From assembly GCF_001654865.1 (NCBI RefSeq), contig NZ_LXEO01000037.1, positions 1-37,534 of the forward strand: a DNA stretch of 37,534 bases. The letters are read 5' to 3'. This DNA is from Buttiauxella noackiae ATCC 51607. Its GTDB lineage: Bacteria > Pseudomonadota > Gammaproteobacteria > Enterobacterales > Enterobacteriaceae. Shown here piece by piece: positions 24,538 to 32,337 of this stretch. Position numbers and translations under genes: made by a program. Below the pieces are notes generated by a model, which saw nothing but the letters and a program-made list of their open reading frames with translations, was not told the origin of the DNA and made no database searches. Every line of letters begins with the position of its first letter. Position 1 is the first letter of the stretch.

Positions 24538-25218
24538 TTACGTCCGACGTGTGCCGGAAGCCTGTCCACCAAACTGACTGATACTGCTGTACGGGACTTC
24601 TCCAAGTCCGGCGATTTTCAGCATCGTGACGCCGCCTTTTAATGGGATACGCACGTTGCTGACTGTGCCGCCAATTTCCATAGGAATGGATTTTTCGGCG
24701 GTATCGGTCACAGCACTCAGAGTGTATTTGCCTTCCGGCAGACCCAGTTTTTTAGCATCGAGTGTGAAATCCACTAGTCCGGCCTGTTGGCGGCCCAAAT
24801 CAATCTTGTGTTCGTTGCCGCTGGCGTCTTTAACATGCACCGTTACCGACGATGCCGGGTGTTCCAGCGTCAGACGGCCATTGAGTACCGAGTCGCCCTG
24901 CAATTCCACACGGTCGGTTTGCACCATCACGTTTTGACCGACCAGATTGGCCGTAGTCAGCGTCTGCAAGTTGTCCATCATGATGCTGCTGTTTTGCATC
25001 AGACTGGCGACCTTCTCCATCGACTGCACCTGAGAAAGCTGTGCAAGTTGTCCGACATATTCCGTACCATCGGTTGGATTGAGCGGGTCCTGGTTTTGCA
25101 CCTGAGCTACCAGCAATTTCAGGAACATGTCATTCATACCTGATGCCGATTGCCCATTAGGGGAAATAGAACTTCCGCTGGTATCAGTCGCGTAAGTTGA
25201 GGTATCCGTTACATTCAT
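24538..25218 (-). CDS. lfgD: Hook-capping protein LfgD (FlgD)
   Basis: The 226-residue protein is the scaffold on which hook subunits assemble; it is absent from the finished structure. N-terminal FlgD signature: DMFLKLLVAQVQNQDPLNPT followed by DGTEYVGQLAQLSQVQSMEK. The C-terminal half is a beta-sandwich with ASGNEHKIDLGRQQAGLVDF. The ATG at 25218 has GAGGTG 6 bases upstream, inside the lfgC stop region. Confidence 0.95.
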   Translation of the reverse strand: MNVTDTSTYATDTSGSSISPNGQSASGMNDMFLKLLVAQVQNQDPLNPTDGTEYVGQLAQLSQVQSMEKVASLMQNSSIMMDNLQTLTTANLVGQNVMVQTDRVELQGDSVLNGRLTLEHPASSVTVHVKDASGNEHKIDLGRQQAGLVDFTLDAKKLGLPEGKYTLSAVTDTAEKSIPMEIGGTVSNVRIPLKGGVTMLKIAGLGEVPYSSISQFGGQASGTRRT

Positions 25219-25221
25219 CAA

Positions 25222-25647
25222 TTACACCTCGCCCAGACGCAGCACGCTTTGCTGCATGCTTTTGACATTACTGAGAACTTCAGCACTGGTTTCAAAACCG
25301 CGAGATGCCGACATCATGTCTGCCATCTCTTCCACCACGTTGATATCCGGGTAATAAACGTAACCTTCGTTGTTCGCCATCGGGTGATGCGGCTCGTAGC
25401 GTGAAACAGCCTGGCCGGTTTCTACCACATCCATAATCTGCACACGGGCACCTGCAAAGGCGTTATTTCCGGCGAGTTGGCTATTCTGGTAGATAGACGC
25501 AAAAACGGGGCGGCGTGCTTTATACACCGTGTCAGCACTTGCCGACGCGGCATCGGCGTTAGCCATGTTACTGGCGATGGTGTTCAACCTGACGGTTTGC
25601 GCCGTCATCGCAGAACTAGAGATTCGATAAATGTCCGTAAAAGCCAT
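25222..25647 (-). CDS. lfgC: Proximal rod protein LfgC (FlgC)
   Basis: The 141-residue protein is a proximal rod subunit. N-terminal: IYRISSSAMTAQTVRLNTIA followed by SNMANADAASA. C-terminal: GYVYYPDINVVEEMADMMSA followed by SRGFETSAEVL, as in FlgC. It has a good ribosome site (AGGAAG) and lies 18 bases after lfgB. Confidence 0.96.
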   Translation of the reverse strand: MAFTDIYRISSSAMTAQTVRLNTIASNMANADAASASADTVYKARRPVFASIYQNSQLAGNNAFAGARVQIMDVVETGQAVSRYEPHHPMANNEGYVYYPDINVVEEMADMMSASRGFETSAEVLSNVKSMQQSVLRLGEV

Positions 25648-25665
25648 ACTTTCTTCCTGAACGAA

Positions 25666-26016
25666 TTATTTGCCTTCGATGGCAGCCCGCAATCCCGAAA
25701 ATTTCATTTTCAGAAACGTCAGGCTCATTTGGTAGTCCATGCTGTTCTTCGCGAATGCAGCCTGCTCTACATCCAGTGCCACCGTATTCCCATCCGCAGA
25801 CGGTTGATAAGGCAGACGATATTTCACCTCGGTTTGCGCTCCCGGAAACAACGACTGTTTTGAACGTTGCATCTGCGCGGCAAAATCAATATCTTTAGCC
25901 TTGAAATTAGGGGTATCCACGTTGGCAAGATTGGTGGATAACAGCTCTGCCCTGGTCAGTCTGAGCTGCAATGCCTGTGGATGTACGCCTAATGCCTTGT
26001 CAAAACTAATGCTCAC
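25666..26016 (-). CDS. lfgB: Proximal rod protein LfgB (FlgB), GTG start
   Basis: The 116-residue protein is a proximal rod subunit and the first gene of the lfgB-lfgL block. It has ALQLRLTRAELLSTNLANVD with TPNFKAKDIDFAAQM, and a C-terminal NSMDYQMSLTFLKMKFSGLR. Two GTG codons compete: the one at 26022 abuts the ribosome site AAGGA, so the one at 26016 (MSISFDKALG), with AGGAG about 5 bases upstream, is chosen. The sigma-54 element at 26098-26113 should drive this operon. Confidence 0.93.
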   Translation of the reverse strand: MSISFDKALGVHPQALQLRLTRAELLSTNLANVDTPNFKAKDIDFAAQMQRSKQSLFPGAQTEVKYRLPYQPSADGNTVALDVEQAAFAKNSMDYQMSLTFLKMKFSGLRAAIEGK

Positions 26017-26097
26017 TGTCACTCCTTACAGTCTTGCGTCCTCTGTACTCCTGGCGCAGATTTCTCTCAGAGGAATCTTGCAATCAATGACATTTAA

Positions 26098-26113
26098 AGC
26101 AATTAACATGCCA
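26098..26113 (-). promoter_or_regulatory. Sigma-54 promoter of the lfgB operon
   Basis: On the minus strand: TGGCATGTTAATTGCT, with GG-N10-GC spacing and both consensus boxes. It lies about 80 bases before the lfgB start, within the lfgB-lfgA divergent gap, and would make the rod/hook block a middle-class transcript activated by LafK. Confidence 0.75.
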
Positions 26114-26126
26114 GGTTTATAACAAC

Positions 26127-26885
26127 ATGATTTTCAAACGGATAACTTCATCCCCCTCACCAATGAGGAAAAACATCTTCCGCCTGCTTTTTATCGGGCT
26201 GAGCCTCGTATGCAGTGCATCGCATGCCGCAGATGCGACTCATCAGTTGGATAAAATCTCCAGAAAAAGCGCCCAGGCGGAAATCAAAGAGATGGCGCAT
26301 AATCAAGGCTGGGGAAAATATGACTTACAGCTTGAAACGGTTCTTCCTACCGAAGCTTCAACATTGCCAGTATGCAAAAAAAATCCTGTAGCAACGCCGA
26401 CTGCCAGACGCACGTTGTACCGGCTTCGCTATGATGTCACCTGCCCAGACGCACAAGGCTGGACGCAGACGGTAGCAGTAAAAACAGTGGTCAATCTGCC
26501 TATCGTTATTGCCATGGAAACGCTGGAACGCGGACGTGTAATTGATACAAAGGATGTGGCTCTTAAGGTTCAGGATATTGCCCCACTCAATGCCCAGTTC
26601 TTTACCACGACAGATGAAGCTATTGGCCAAACGGTGAAGCGCCGTATTACATCCGCGCAGATTGTAAATTCCGCGCAGTTAGAACAACCCGTCATGGTTG
26701 AGCGTGGACAAAGTGTGTTGATGGTGGCTCGCCAGAACGACATCGAAGCCAGTACTTCGGGAGAAGCTATGAAACAGGGGCGTAAAGGGGATGTGATTCG
26801 AGTGAAGAACACCAGCAGCCAGCGCACCGTTGATGCAGTAGTGGTATCGCCTGGTGTGGTGCATATTCTTGTCGCTACTCGATAA
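26127..26885 (+). CDS. lfgA: P-ring chaperone LfgA (FlgA)
   Basis: The 252-residue periplasmic protein assists P-ring assembly. A signal peptide (about residues 13-34, KNIFRLLFIGLSLVCSASHA) precedes the mature part. The C-terminal SAF-type domain carries METLERGRVIDTKDVALKVQ, IGQTVKRRITSAQIVNSAQL and MKQGRKGDVIRVKNTSSQRT, all characteristic of FlgA. An alternative start at 26163 lacks a ribosome site. No convincing sigma-54 or sigma-28 element faces this gene. Confidence 0.94.
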   Translation: MIFKRITSSPSPMRKNIFRLLFIGLSLVCSASHAADATHQLDKISRKSAQAEIKEMAHNQGWGKYDLQLETVLPTEASTLPVCKKNPVATPTARRTLYRLRYDVTCPDAQGWTQTVAVKTVVNLPIVIAMETLERGRVIDTKDVALKVQDIAPLNAQFFTTTDEAIGQTVKRRITSAQIVNSAQLEQPVMVERGQSVLMVARQNDIEASTSGEAMKQGRKGDVIRVKNTSSQRTVDAVVVSPGVVHILVATR

Positions 26886-26907
26886 TCGTCATTATTTATT
26901 GAAGGAT

Positions 26908-26935
26908 TAAAGTTTTCGGTAATTTCCGTCGCTTT
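26908..26935 (+). promoter_or_regulatory. Sigma-28-like promoter of lfgM
   Basis: TAAAGTTT (26908-26915) matches the full sigma-28 -35 box, and GTCGCTTT (26928-26935) follows 16 bases after TAAA. This would give LfgM a LafS-dependent promoter, as in FliA-FlgM feedback. Confidence 0.55.
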
Positions 26936-26990
26936 ATACTGACAGAAGAAAATCTTTGCAGATGAACCTGGTATACCTCGGGAGAGAAAA

Positions 26991-27266
26991 ATGAAAATTA
27001 ACCAAAACCACTACTCGCAAATCCAGCCGACGCAAAACAGCCAGGCCACCAAAGAATTAAGTGAAACGAAAGCGTCAGCACCTCTTCGCAGTACACCGAT
27101 TGCAGCCGTTGACCCTGTTTTGGGTGATGCTCAGAAAGCACTGCAAAACCTGCCAGAAGTAGACATGGCCCGCGTAACGGAAATGAAGCAAGCCATCAGC
27201 AGTGGGCAATTGCACGTCAATCTTGATGACTTGACGCTTTCTATTCAGAAATACTTTCAACGGTAA
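26991..27266 (+). CDS. lfgM: Anti-sigma-28 factor LfgM (FlgM)
   Basis: The 91-residue protein is a FlgM-type inhibitor that binds LafS until the hook is complete and is then exported. The N-terminal half is polar and probably disordered (SQIQPTQNSQATKELSETKA). The C-terminal half holds the sigma-binding helices, DPVLGDAQKALQNLPEVDMA and RVTEMKQAISSGQLHVNLDD. The length is typical. The ribosome site is GGGAGAG. lfgN follows by 5 bases. Confidence 0.93.
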   Translation: MKINQNHYSQIQPTQNSQATKELSETKASAPLRSTPIAAVDPVLGDAQKALQNLPEVDMARVTEMKQAISSGQLHVNLDDLTLSIQKYFQR

Positions 27267-27271
27267 CGAAC

Positions 27272-27709
27272 ATGACAACAACAGGCCAACGGATGACCGC
27301 TTTGTTGCAGGATATGGTGCAGGACAGACAGCGCTATATCTCGCTAAAGAATTTACTGGAAGAGCAACGCACACTTTTGCTTGAGCGCAATAGCGAAAAG
27401 CTAGAAAAAATGAGTGAGCAATTGCTTGAAATATATAATTTATTATCTGAGAGCGCTGAACGCAGGGCTACAACTTTAGTTTCTTTAGGTGTAACAGCAT
27501 CAATCGAGGGGGTTAATAAATTATTTAGCCACTTAGATGTAGAGAAAAAAAATAAGATATCTGTTTTACTTAATGACATCCATCAGCAGGCTAAAACATG
27601 TCAGTTACTGAATGAAAGAAATGGCATGGTTTTGCAGATGCAAATGGATACCTTCGCTAATATCATTAATAATTCTGAAGTTGACTGTGGGATTTATCAA
27701 GCGAATTAA
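27272..27709 (+). CDS. lfgN: HAP export chaperone LfgN (FlgN)
   Basis: The 145-residue, wholly helical protein corresponds in position and shape to FlgN, the export chaperone of FlgK and FlgL. It contains LQDMVQDRQRYISLKNLLEE followed by QRTLLLERNSEKLEKM, and a C-terminal CQLLNERNGMVLQMQMDT, similar to the FlgN ending with 'N..NG.ll'. It closes the lfgA-lfgM-lfgN transcript. Codon use becomes AT-rich in its second half. In the usual Flag-2 order the lfi/lfh genes follow here; instead IS debris and cargo begin. Confidence 0.9.
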   Translation: MTTTGQRMTALLQDMVQDRQRYISLKNLLEEQRTLLLERNSEKLEKMSEQLLEIYNLLSESAERRATTLVSLGVTASIEGVNKLFSHLDVEKKNKISVLLNDIHQQAKTCQLLNERNGMVLQMQMDTFANIINNSEVDCGIYQAN

Positions 27710-27725
27710 ACGAATTACCCGACAA

Positions 27726-28159
27726 TGATCTTACCCTCCAATAGTGGACATGCGACAAAGTGAGTAAACTCTCAACCGAAGATGACTCATGGCAAAACCA
27801 GTATCAGCCAGCAAGAAGTCCCGCAAACAAAATACATCTGAACTCCGCAACAAAACCCTGAAGCTTGCAGCGCGCATAGATGTTACTGCCGAAGCCAGGG
27901 AACTCAGTTTGTATGAATGCTAAAGGTTACGGCTATGACAATGTCTACGTGGAAAGCTTCTTCACTCCCTGAGTGATGGATTGTATTCACGGAGAACACT
28001 TTGCCAGCAAGGTTATAATGCGCTCAACAGTGTTTAATTATATCTAGCGTGATTACAATCTCTGGCGTCGCCACAGTGCGTTTGGTGGTCTCAGTCCGGA
28101 ACAATTTGAAAACCAGGATTTCTCTTAGGGCTAGGCCCACATTGCGTGGCTAGGATACA
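27726..28159 (+). mobile_element. Internally deleted IS3-family element
   Basis: A left terminal repeat TGATCTTACCCTCCAATAGT (27726-) and a decayed right repeat ending at 28159 (CCCACATTGCGTGGCTAGGA) bracket only 434 bases. Inside, an OrfA start (27789-27923; MAKPVSASKKSRKQNTSELR, then LKLAARIDVTAEARELSLYE) runs directly into the OrfB C-terminus (GYGYDNVYVESFF, HGEHFASKVIMRSTVFNYI, RHSAFGGLSPEQFENQ) with stops. A deletion of most of OrfA and OrfB makes it non-functional. A second remnant of the same element lies at 34.77-35.13 kb in the same orientation. Confidence 0.8.
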
Positions 28160-28404
28160 CGACCTACATCCGCTAAATCTGGACATAACCTGCTTCCTTC
28201 AGCGCCTGAAGTTTGACAACCGCACCACATTGTATTGGCTGTGTCTCTGGATCAAATACATTGCTCTTGCCGAACTTCCCTTTGCTATAGTTTTCAGATT
28301 GACGGGCTTGCCTGCACTTTCTACTTCCTTATGAAACGGAAGCCAACCTTCCCACTAAACACAAAATCATTCATATCATATTGAAATTTAATAAAATAAA
28401 ATAA
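28160..28404. other. Gap between IS remnant and cargo operon
   Basis: No supported gene. A 62-codon open frame at 28146-28334 has no ribosome site and no recognisable content. The part from about 28340 becomes AT-rich and leads into the sigma-54 promoter. Confidence 0.5.
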
Positions 28405-28420
28405 TGGCACGAATATTGCT
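28405..28420 (+). promoter_or_regulatory. Sigma-54 promoter of aminotransferase operon
   Basis: TGGCACGAATATTGCT matches the consensus TGGCACG-N4-TTGCW at every fixed position, with GG-N10-GC spacing. The predicted start is around 28431, some 26 bases before the first ATG. The same class of promoter heads lfgB, lafB and the convergent cargo operon. Confidence 0.8.
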
Positions 28421-28456
28421 TTTATAATTTAAAAGCTACCTTGTCTTTTATTAAAG

Positions 28457-29575
28457 ATGGTCAACCATACAAGAATGATGAATCAGATTACAGTTACGAA
28501 ACCTTTCATGCCGCCGTTAGAAGAATATATAAAATCATTAGAGGTGATATGGGAATCAAAAAATCTCACTAACGGTGGACCCTTTCACCAGCAGTTTGAG
28601 GCTGCGCTAGCTGAGTATCTGAATGTGCCGTATATAAGCCTGTTCAATAACGCGACGATGGCATTAATTGTTGCTATGCAGGCGTTGCGTGTACAAGGAG
28701 AAGTAATCACTACGCCCTATTCTTTTGTAGCAACGGCGCATAGCGTTATCTGGAACCACCTAACACCTGTCTTTGTCGATATCGAACCTGATACGTGCTG
28801 TATGGATCCTACGAAAATCGAACAGGCCATTACCTCAAAAACCAGCTTGATTCTGCCAGTACATGTTTATGGTCGTACCTGCAACACCTCAGCCATTGGA
28901 GAAATCGCGAATAATTATGGTCTGCGTTGTATCTATGATGCTGCTCATGCGTTTGGCGTCAAAGATGAGGGCGGCTCGATATTGCGTCATGGCGATTTAT
29001 CAATTCTGAGCTTTCATGCCACAAAGGTCTTTAACACATTTGAAGGTGGCGCTATCGCTTGTAACGATTTGAACCTGAAAAAACGTATTGATTATCTTAA
29101 GAATTTTGGTTTTGCCAGTGAAACTAAAGTGGTTGCATCGGGTATTAATGGCAAAATGAATGAGCTTCAGGCGGCTTTTGGGCTGCTGCAACTTAATTAT
29201 ATTGATGAGGCTATTTCCCGACGTAAAAGTATCGATCATATGTATCGCGAGCTTTTAACGGGGACGTCAGGAATTGCCCTGCCGCAAGAATGGGATTCTG
29301 AATCCCATAACTACAGCTATTTCCCGATCTTTGTTGGTGGTGAATATCCACTCTCTCGCGATGCACTGTACGACAAATTAAAAGCCGCAGGTGTTCATGC
29401 GCGTCGCTACTTTTACCCACTGATTTCAAACATGCCTATGTACAGCAAGTGCTCAGGAGCTAAGGAGCGGGACTTACCTGTTGCGAATGCCATGGCTTCT
29501 CAAGTGCTGTGTCTTCCTCTGTACCCTGACTTATCCTTTAGCGAAGTTTTAAAAATCGTTGGGCTGGTGAAGTAA
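28457..29575 (+). CDS. DegT/DnrJ/EryC1-family sugar aminotransferase
   Basis: The 372-residue PLP enzyme belongs to the family that transaminates nucleotide-linked keto sugars. Visible motifs are ITVTKPFMPPLEEY and LTNGGPFHQQFEAALAEYL at the N-terminus, TTPYSFVATAHSVIW, the aspartate-containing CIYDAAHAFGV, and the PLP lysine in SFHATKVFNTFEGGAI (Lys about 190). C-terminal AGVHARRYFYPLISNMP is also typical. The translation start may be the ATG at 28475 or 28478 rather than 28457, since the family usually begins close to 'VTKP'. It heads a three-gene operon; the next gene follows after one base. The substrate cannot be told; a 3- or 4-keto sugar or a similar carbonyl compound is likely. Confidence 0.9.
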   Translation: MVNHTRMMNQITVTKPFMPPLEEYIKSLEVIWESKNLTNGGPFHQQFEAALAEYLNVPYISLFNNATMALIVAMQALRVQGEVITTPYSFVATAHSVIWNHLTPVFVDIEPDTCCMDPTKIEQAITSKTSLILPVHVYGRTCNTSAIGEIANNYGLRCIYDAAHAFGVKDEGGSILRHGDLSILSFHATKVFNTFEGGAIACNDLNLKKRIDYLKNFGFASETKVVASGINGKMNELQAAFGLLQLNYIDEAISRRKSIDHMYRELLTGTSGIALPQEWDSESHNYSYFPIFVGGEYPLSRDALYDKLKAAGVHARRYFYPLISNMPMYSKCSGAKERDLPVANAMASQVLCLPLYPDLSFSEVLKIVGLVK

Positions 29576-29576
29576 G

Positions 29577-30842
29577 ATGAATGTACTCATATTTCCGGCG
29601 GGAACCGAAATTGGTCGTGAGATCTGGCTGTCGTTGCGCTATGTTAAAGAGATGAATCTTTTTCTTGGTGGAGCGCATTATGAAAATCATGCGCTCTATT
29701 ACAATCAGGAATACTTTGTCCTTCCTTCAGTAAATGAATCCAATTGGTTGAGTGAGCTGCAAAAATGCATCGCAGAAAATAAAATTGATTACATTTTTCC
29801 AGCTCATGATGATGCCATTGTTGCGCTGGTAAACCAGCGTGAAAACATCAACGCGGTTGTACTTAGCCCCGAAGTTGACGTGTGCAATATCACACGTTCT
29901 AAAACGTCTACTTATCGCTTATTTGAAGATGTTATTCGTGTGCCTAAAATATTTTCTGAGACTGATGAAATCAGTTACTGGCCGGTTTTTGTTAAGCCGG
30001 ATAGAGGACAAGGTTCGCAGGGGGCGATGCGTGTGGAAACAAGTGAGCAGCTTGCGATTCTACTAAAAAAAACTCCAGAAAATATTATTTGCGAATACCT
30101 TCCTGGAGAAGAATTCACCGTCGACTGTTTTTCTGACCGGAAAAAAGGCTTGCTTTTCTGTCAGCCCAGAACGCGGGAAAGAATTCGTAATGGCATTGCC
30201 ATGAGCTCCACAATCGTCGAACTTGAAGGCATTGGGGATATTGCTCAGAAAATATCTGCCAAGCTTTCTCTGCGCGGCGCTTGGTTTTTCCAGGTTAAAC
30301 GTTCTGCTTCAGGTGAACTGGTATTGCTTGAAATTGCACCACGTATTGCAGGGACGATGGCGCTCAATCGTGCCCGCGGAATTAACTTCCCGCTGTTGAC
30401 GATTTATGAAAGTCAGCTTACTGATGTTGGACTTTATGCCTTACCTGGCAACGTGAAAATAAGCCGTGGGCTTATCAACCGATATCGTACGGATATCATC
30501 TGGCAACACGTCTATGTTGATTTTGATGATACAATTATTATCAACGGCAATTTAAACCTCTCGCTAATACAGTTCCTATATCAGGCAGTAAATGCGAAAC
30601 AGACCATCACACTAATTTCCAGACACAAAGGCGATCTGCATGCCGAATTAGAAAAGTGGCGAATTGGTTCTCTTTTTGATCAGGTAATTCATTTAACGAG
30701 TGATGAGAAAAAATCACAGTTTATTACTCATTACAGCAGCATATTCATAGATGACAGTTTTGCAGAACGCAGTGAAGTACATCAACGCACCGGTATTCCT
30801 GTGTTTGATACAAGTATGGTCGAGTTATTAATCAATGAGTAA
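29577..30842 (+). CDS. ATP-grasp ligase fused to a HAD-like domain
   Basis: The 421-residue protein has two parts. Residues about 1-310 form a carbamoyl-phosphate-synthase-like ATP-grasp enzyme: NVLIFPAGTEIGREIW (nucleotide-type fold), FPAHDDAIVAL, FVKPDRGQGSQGA, IICEYLPGEEFTVDCF and the metal ligands in VLLEIAPRIAGTMA. Residues about 313-421 form a HAD-like domain with motif I VYVDFDDTIIING (DxDxT) and a later FIDDSFAER that would be motif IV. ATP-grasp enzymes join a carboxylate to an amine or similar nucleophile; HAD domains usually remove phosphate. The gene starts one base after the aminotransferase and overlaps the cytidylyltransferase by 8 bases. The exact product is unknown. Confidence 0.85.
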   Translation: MNVLIFPAGTEIGREIWLSLRYVKEMNLFLGGAHYENHALYYNQEYFVLPSVNESNWLSELQKCIAENKIDYIFPAHDDAIVALVNQRENINAVVLSPEVDVCNITRSKTSTYRLFEDVIRVPKIFSETDEISYWPVFVKPDRGQGSQGAMRVETSEQLAILLKKTPENIICEYLPGEEFTVDCFSDRKKGLLFCQPRTRERIRNGIAMSSTIVELEGIGDIAQKISAKLSLRGAWFFQVKRSASGELVLLEIAPRIAGTMALNRARGINFPLLTIYESQLTDVGLYALPGNVKISRGLINRYRTDIIWQHVYVDFDDTIIINGNLNLSLIQFLYQAVNAKQTITLISRHKGDLHAELEKWRIGSLFDQVIHLTSDEKKSQFITHYSSIFIDDSFAERSEVHQRTGIPVFDTSMVELLINE

Positions 30843-31227
30843 TATTATTACATTTGGTACGTTTGATGTTTTTCACGTCGGCCATTTAAATATATTAAAA
30901 CGAGCAAAAAGCTTGGGCAATAGATTGTTTGTTGGCGTGTCCTCTGATGCATTAAACTTTCAGAAAAAAGGCCGTTATCCTGTCTATGAAGAATATGACA
31001 GAATGTCGATTATTTCAGGCATTAAATACGTTGATGTAGTATTCCTCGAAGAGTCATTGGATCTGAAAGTCAGCTATATTCAGAAATACAATGCCGATAT
31101 TTTGGTTATGGGCGATGACTGGAAAGGTAAATTCGATCATTTTTCTAGTTTTGCAAAAATAATTTACCTAGAACGTACGCCTACCGTCTCAACAACCTCA
31201 ATTATTGAGGTGATTAAAAAGTGTTAA
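30835..31227 (+). CDS. TagD-like cytidylyltransferase
   Basis: The 130-residue enzyme is of the glycerol-3-phosphate cytidylyltransferase type and should activate a small phosphorylated alcohol with CTP to a CDP derivative. Motifs are GTFDVFHVGHLNIL (HxGH, His14-His17), the middle YPVYEEYDRM and the C-terminal RTPTVSTTSIIEVIK, equivalent to RTxGISTT. The length equals TagD (about 129). The substrate could be glycerol-3-phosphate or another phospho-alcohol made by the two upstream enzymes. Its product would feed the CDP-dependent transferase encoded convergently. Confidence 0.9.
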   Translation: MSNIITFGTFDVFHVGHLNILKRAKSLGNRLFVGVSSDALNFQKKGRYPVYEEYDRMSIISGIKYVDVVFLEESLDLKVSYIQKYNADILVMGDDWKGKFDHFSSFAKIIYLERTPTVSTTSIIEVIKKC

Positions 31228-31229
31228 TT

Positions 31230-31261
31230 ATCATCAGCCCCGCAGTGGGGCTGATGATTTT
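31230..31261. terminator. Shared bidirectional terminator
   Basis: ATCATCAGCCCC (31230-31241) pairs perfectly with GGGGCTGATGAT (31247-31258) around a 5-base loop. A T-run follows on the plus side, and ATAATT-type sequence on the minus side. It separates the two convergent cargo operons. Confidence 0.88.
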
Positions 31262-31264
31262 CTG

Positions 31265-32335
31265 CTAAGGGGCGTTAGTTATTGCATCAATAATTACTTG
31301 AGCCGAGCGAACGCCAGCATTCCCGTCGTTAAATGCATCGCAATATTCTATTTTTATACGAGAAATTTCCCTAGTATTATTATCCCTCGGATAGTCACCT
31401 GACAAATAGCGACGAATGTCGTCCATCTCCATTGCTACGGGTAAATACTGACGAACCAGTTGCTCCGGGCTATCGCAGGTGCTGAATGTCCTGTTATTTT
31501 TCAAAAGATCAGGCATTTCCGCCCAATCCAGCAGGATGATGCTCTTGTCCGCATTGATCGCATCAAAAATGAAACCACTATTATCACTGATAACATAGTC
31601 AGCGATTTCCAGCAGTTGAAAGATCGATGTTTTCTCTTGCACAATATCCCTGAGAAAACGTTTGGCTATTTTAAGTGCCTGTCTTTCACTCATTTTATAT
31701 AACGTCCCGTGATGTAATTTGGTAATGATATTGTATTCATTTCTAAGCCTACTCAGTTTTTTAGCCCAATGAGGTAACGAACTGAGTTCACCGTAAGTTG
31801 GGGCATAGAGTATGGTTGGTTTTGCAGGATCCATTTTAAGATAGTCCAACTCTACTTTGGAATAGTTTCTTTTATGCCAGTCATCGAAACGCGGATTACC
31901 GACAATTTTAGTATGTTCGGGCAGAGCAAGCGCGTCATATGTATATTTGCTATAGCATAAAATACGGTGGTATTTTTTATTCCATGCCGCATGGTTCCAT
32001 TCGTTTTTAGCTAAACCATACACTGCACGCACATGAACTTTCGCAATATCCTCGGCATAAGATAGATAATATGGTGTAATTAGTGCATCATATATCTTTC
32101 CATTTTTTAATACAGAGGAAAGTAAAATAAATCCCAGTTCAGGAATCTCTATTGTGCTGAGAAAACTCAACATATTGTTCACGAACCCATCTTCTATTAA
32201 GTCATTGATGATTACCTGGCACTCGGAATTATCATTCAGCAAGGCGAGGATAATATTACGATAAACCTCATAATGAAATGAAGTTTCCATCAAAAACCCA
32301 ATGCAATGTTTTTTACAATTAGCATCCTCAATCAT
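31265..32335 (-). CDS. CDP-glycerol glycerophosphotransferase-like protein (TagB/TagF type)
   Basis: The 356-residue protein resembles the catalytic half of TagB/TagF, which transfer a polyol phosphate from a CDP donor to an acceptor. Family features are VGNPRFDDWHKR, PTILYAPTYGELSSLPHW, ITKLHHGTLYKM (catalytic His region), and VISDNSGFIFDAI with IILLDWAEM, which form the CDP-binding site. No membrane segment is seen, so it would act on the inner face of the membrane or on a soluble acceptor such as a glycosylated protein. It is last in a three-gene minus-strand operon and follows the sulfatase-fold gene by two bases. Confidence 0.85.
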   Translation of the reverse strand: MIEDANCKKHCIGFLMETSFHYEVYRNIILALLNDNSECQVIINDLIEDGFVNNMLSFLSTIEIPELGFILLSSVLKNGKIYDALITPYYLSYAEDIAKVHVRAVYGLAKNEWNHAAWNKKYHRILCYSKYTYDALALPEHTKIVGNPRFDDWHKRNYSKVELDYLKMDPAKPTILYAPTYGELSSLPHWAKKLSRLRNEYNIITKLHHGTLYKMSERQALKIAKRFLRDIVQEKTSIFQLLEIADYVISDNSGFIFDAINADKSIILLDWAEMPDLLKNNRTFSTCDSPEQLVRQYLPVAMEMDDIRRYLSGDYPRDNNTREISRIKIEYCDAFNDGNAGVRSAQVIIDAITNAP

Positions 32336-32337
32336 AG

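Noticed and set aside
26023-26126. Sigma-54 promoter facing lfgA
   Set aside because: TGGCGC is present near 26052 on the plus strand but has no TTGC at the right distance; only the minus-strand element facing lfgB fits.
28146-28334. 62-codon plus-strand frame
   Set aside because: No ribosome site or recognisable motif, and it overlaps the right end of the IS3-family remnant.
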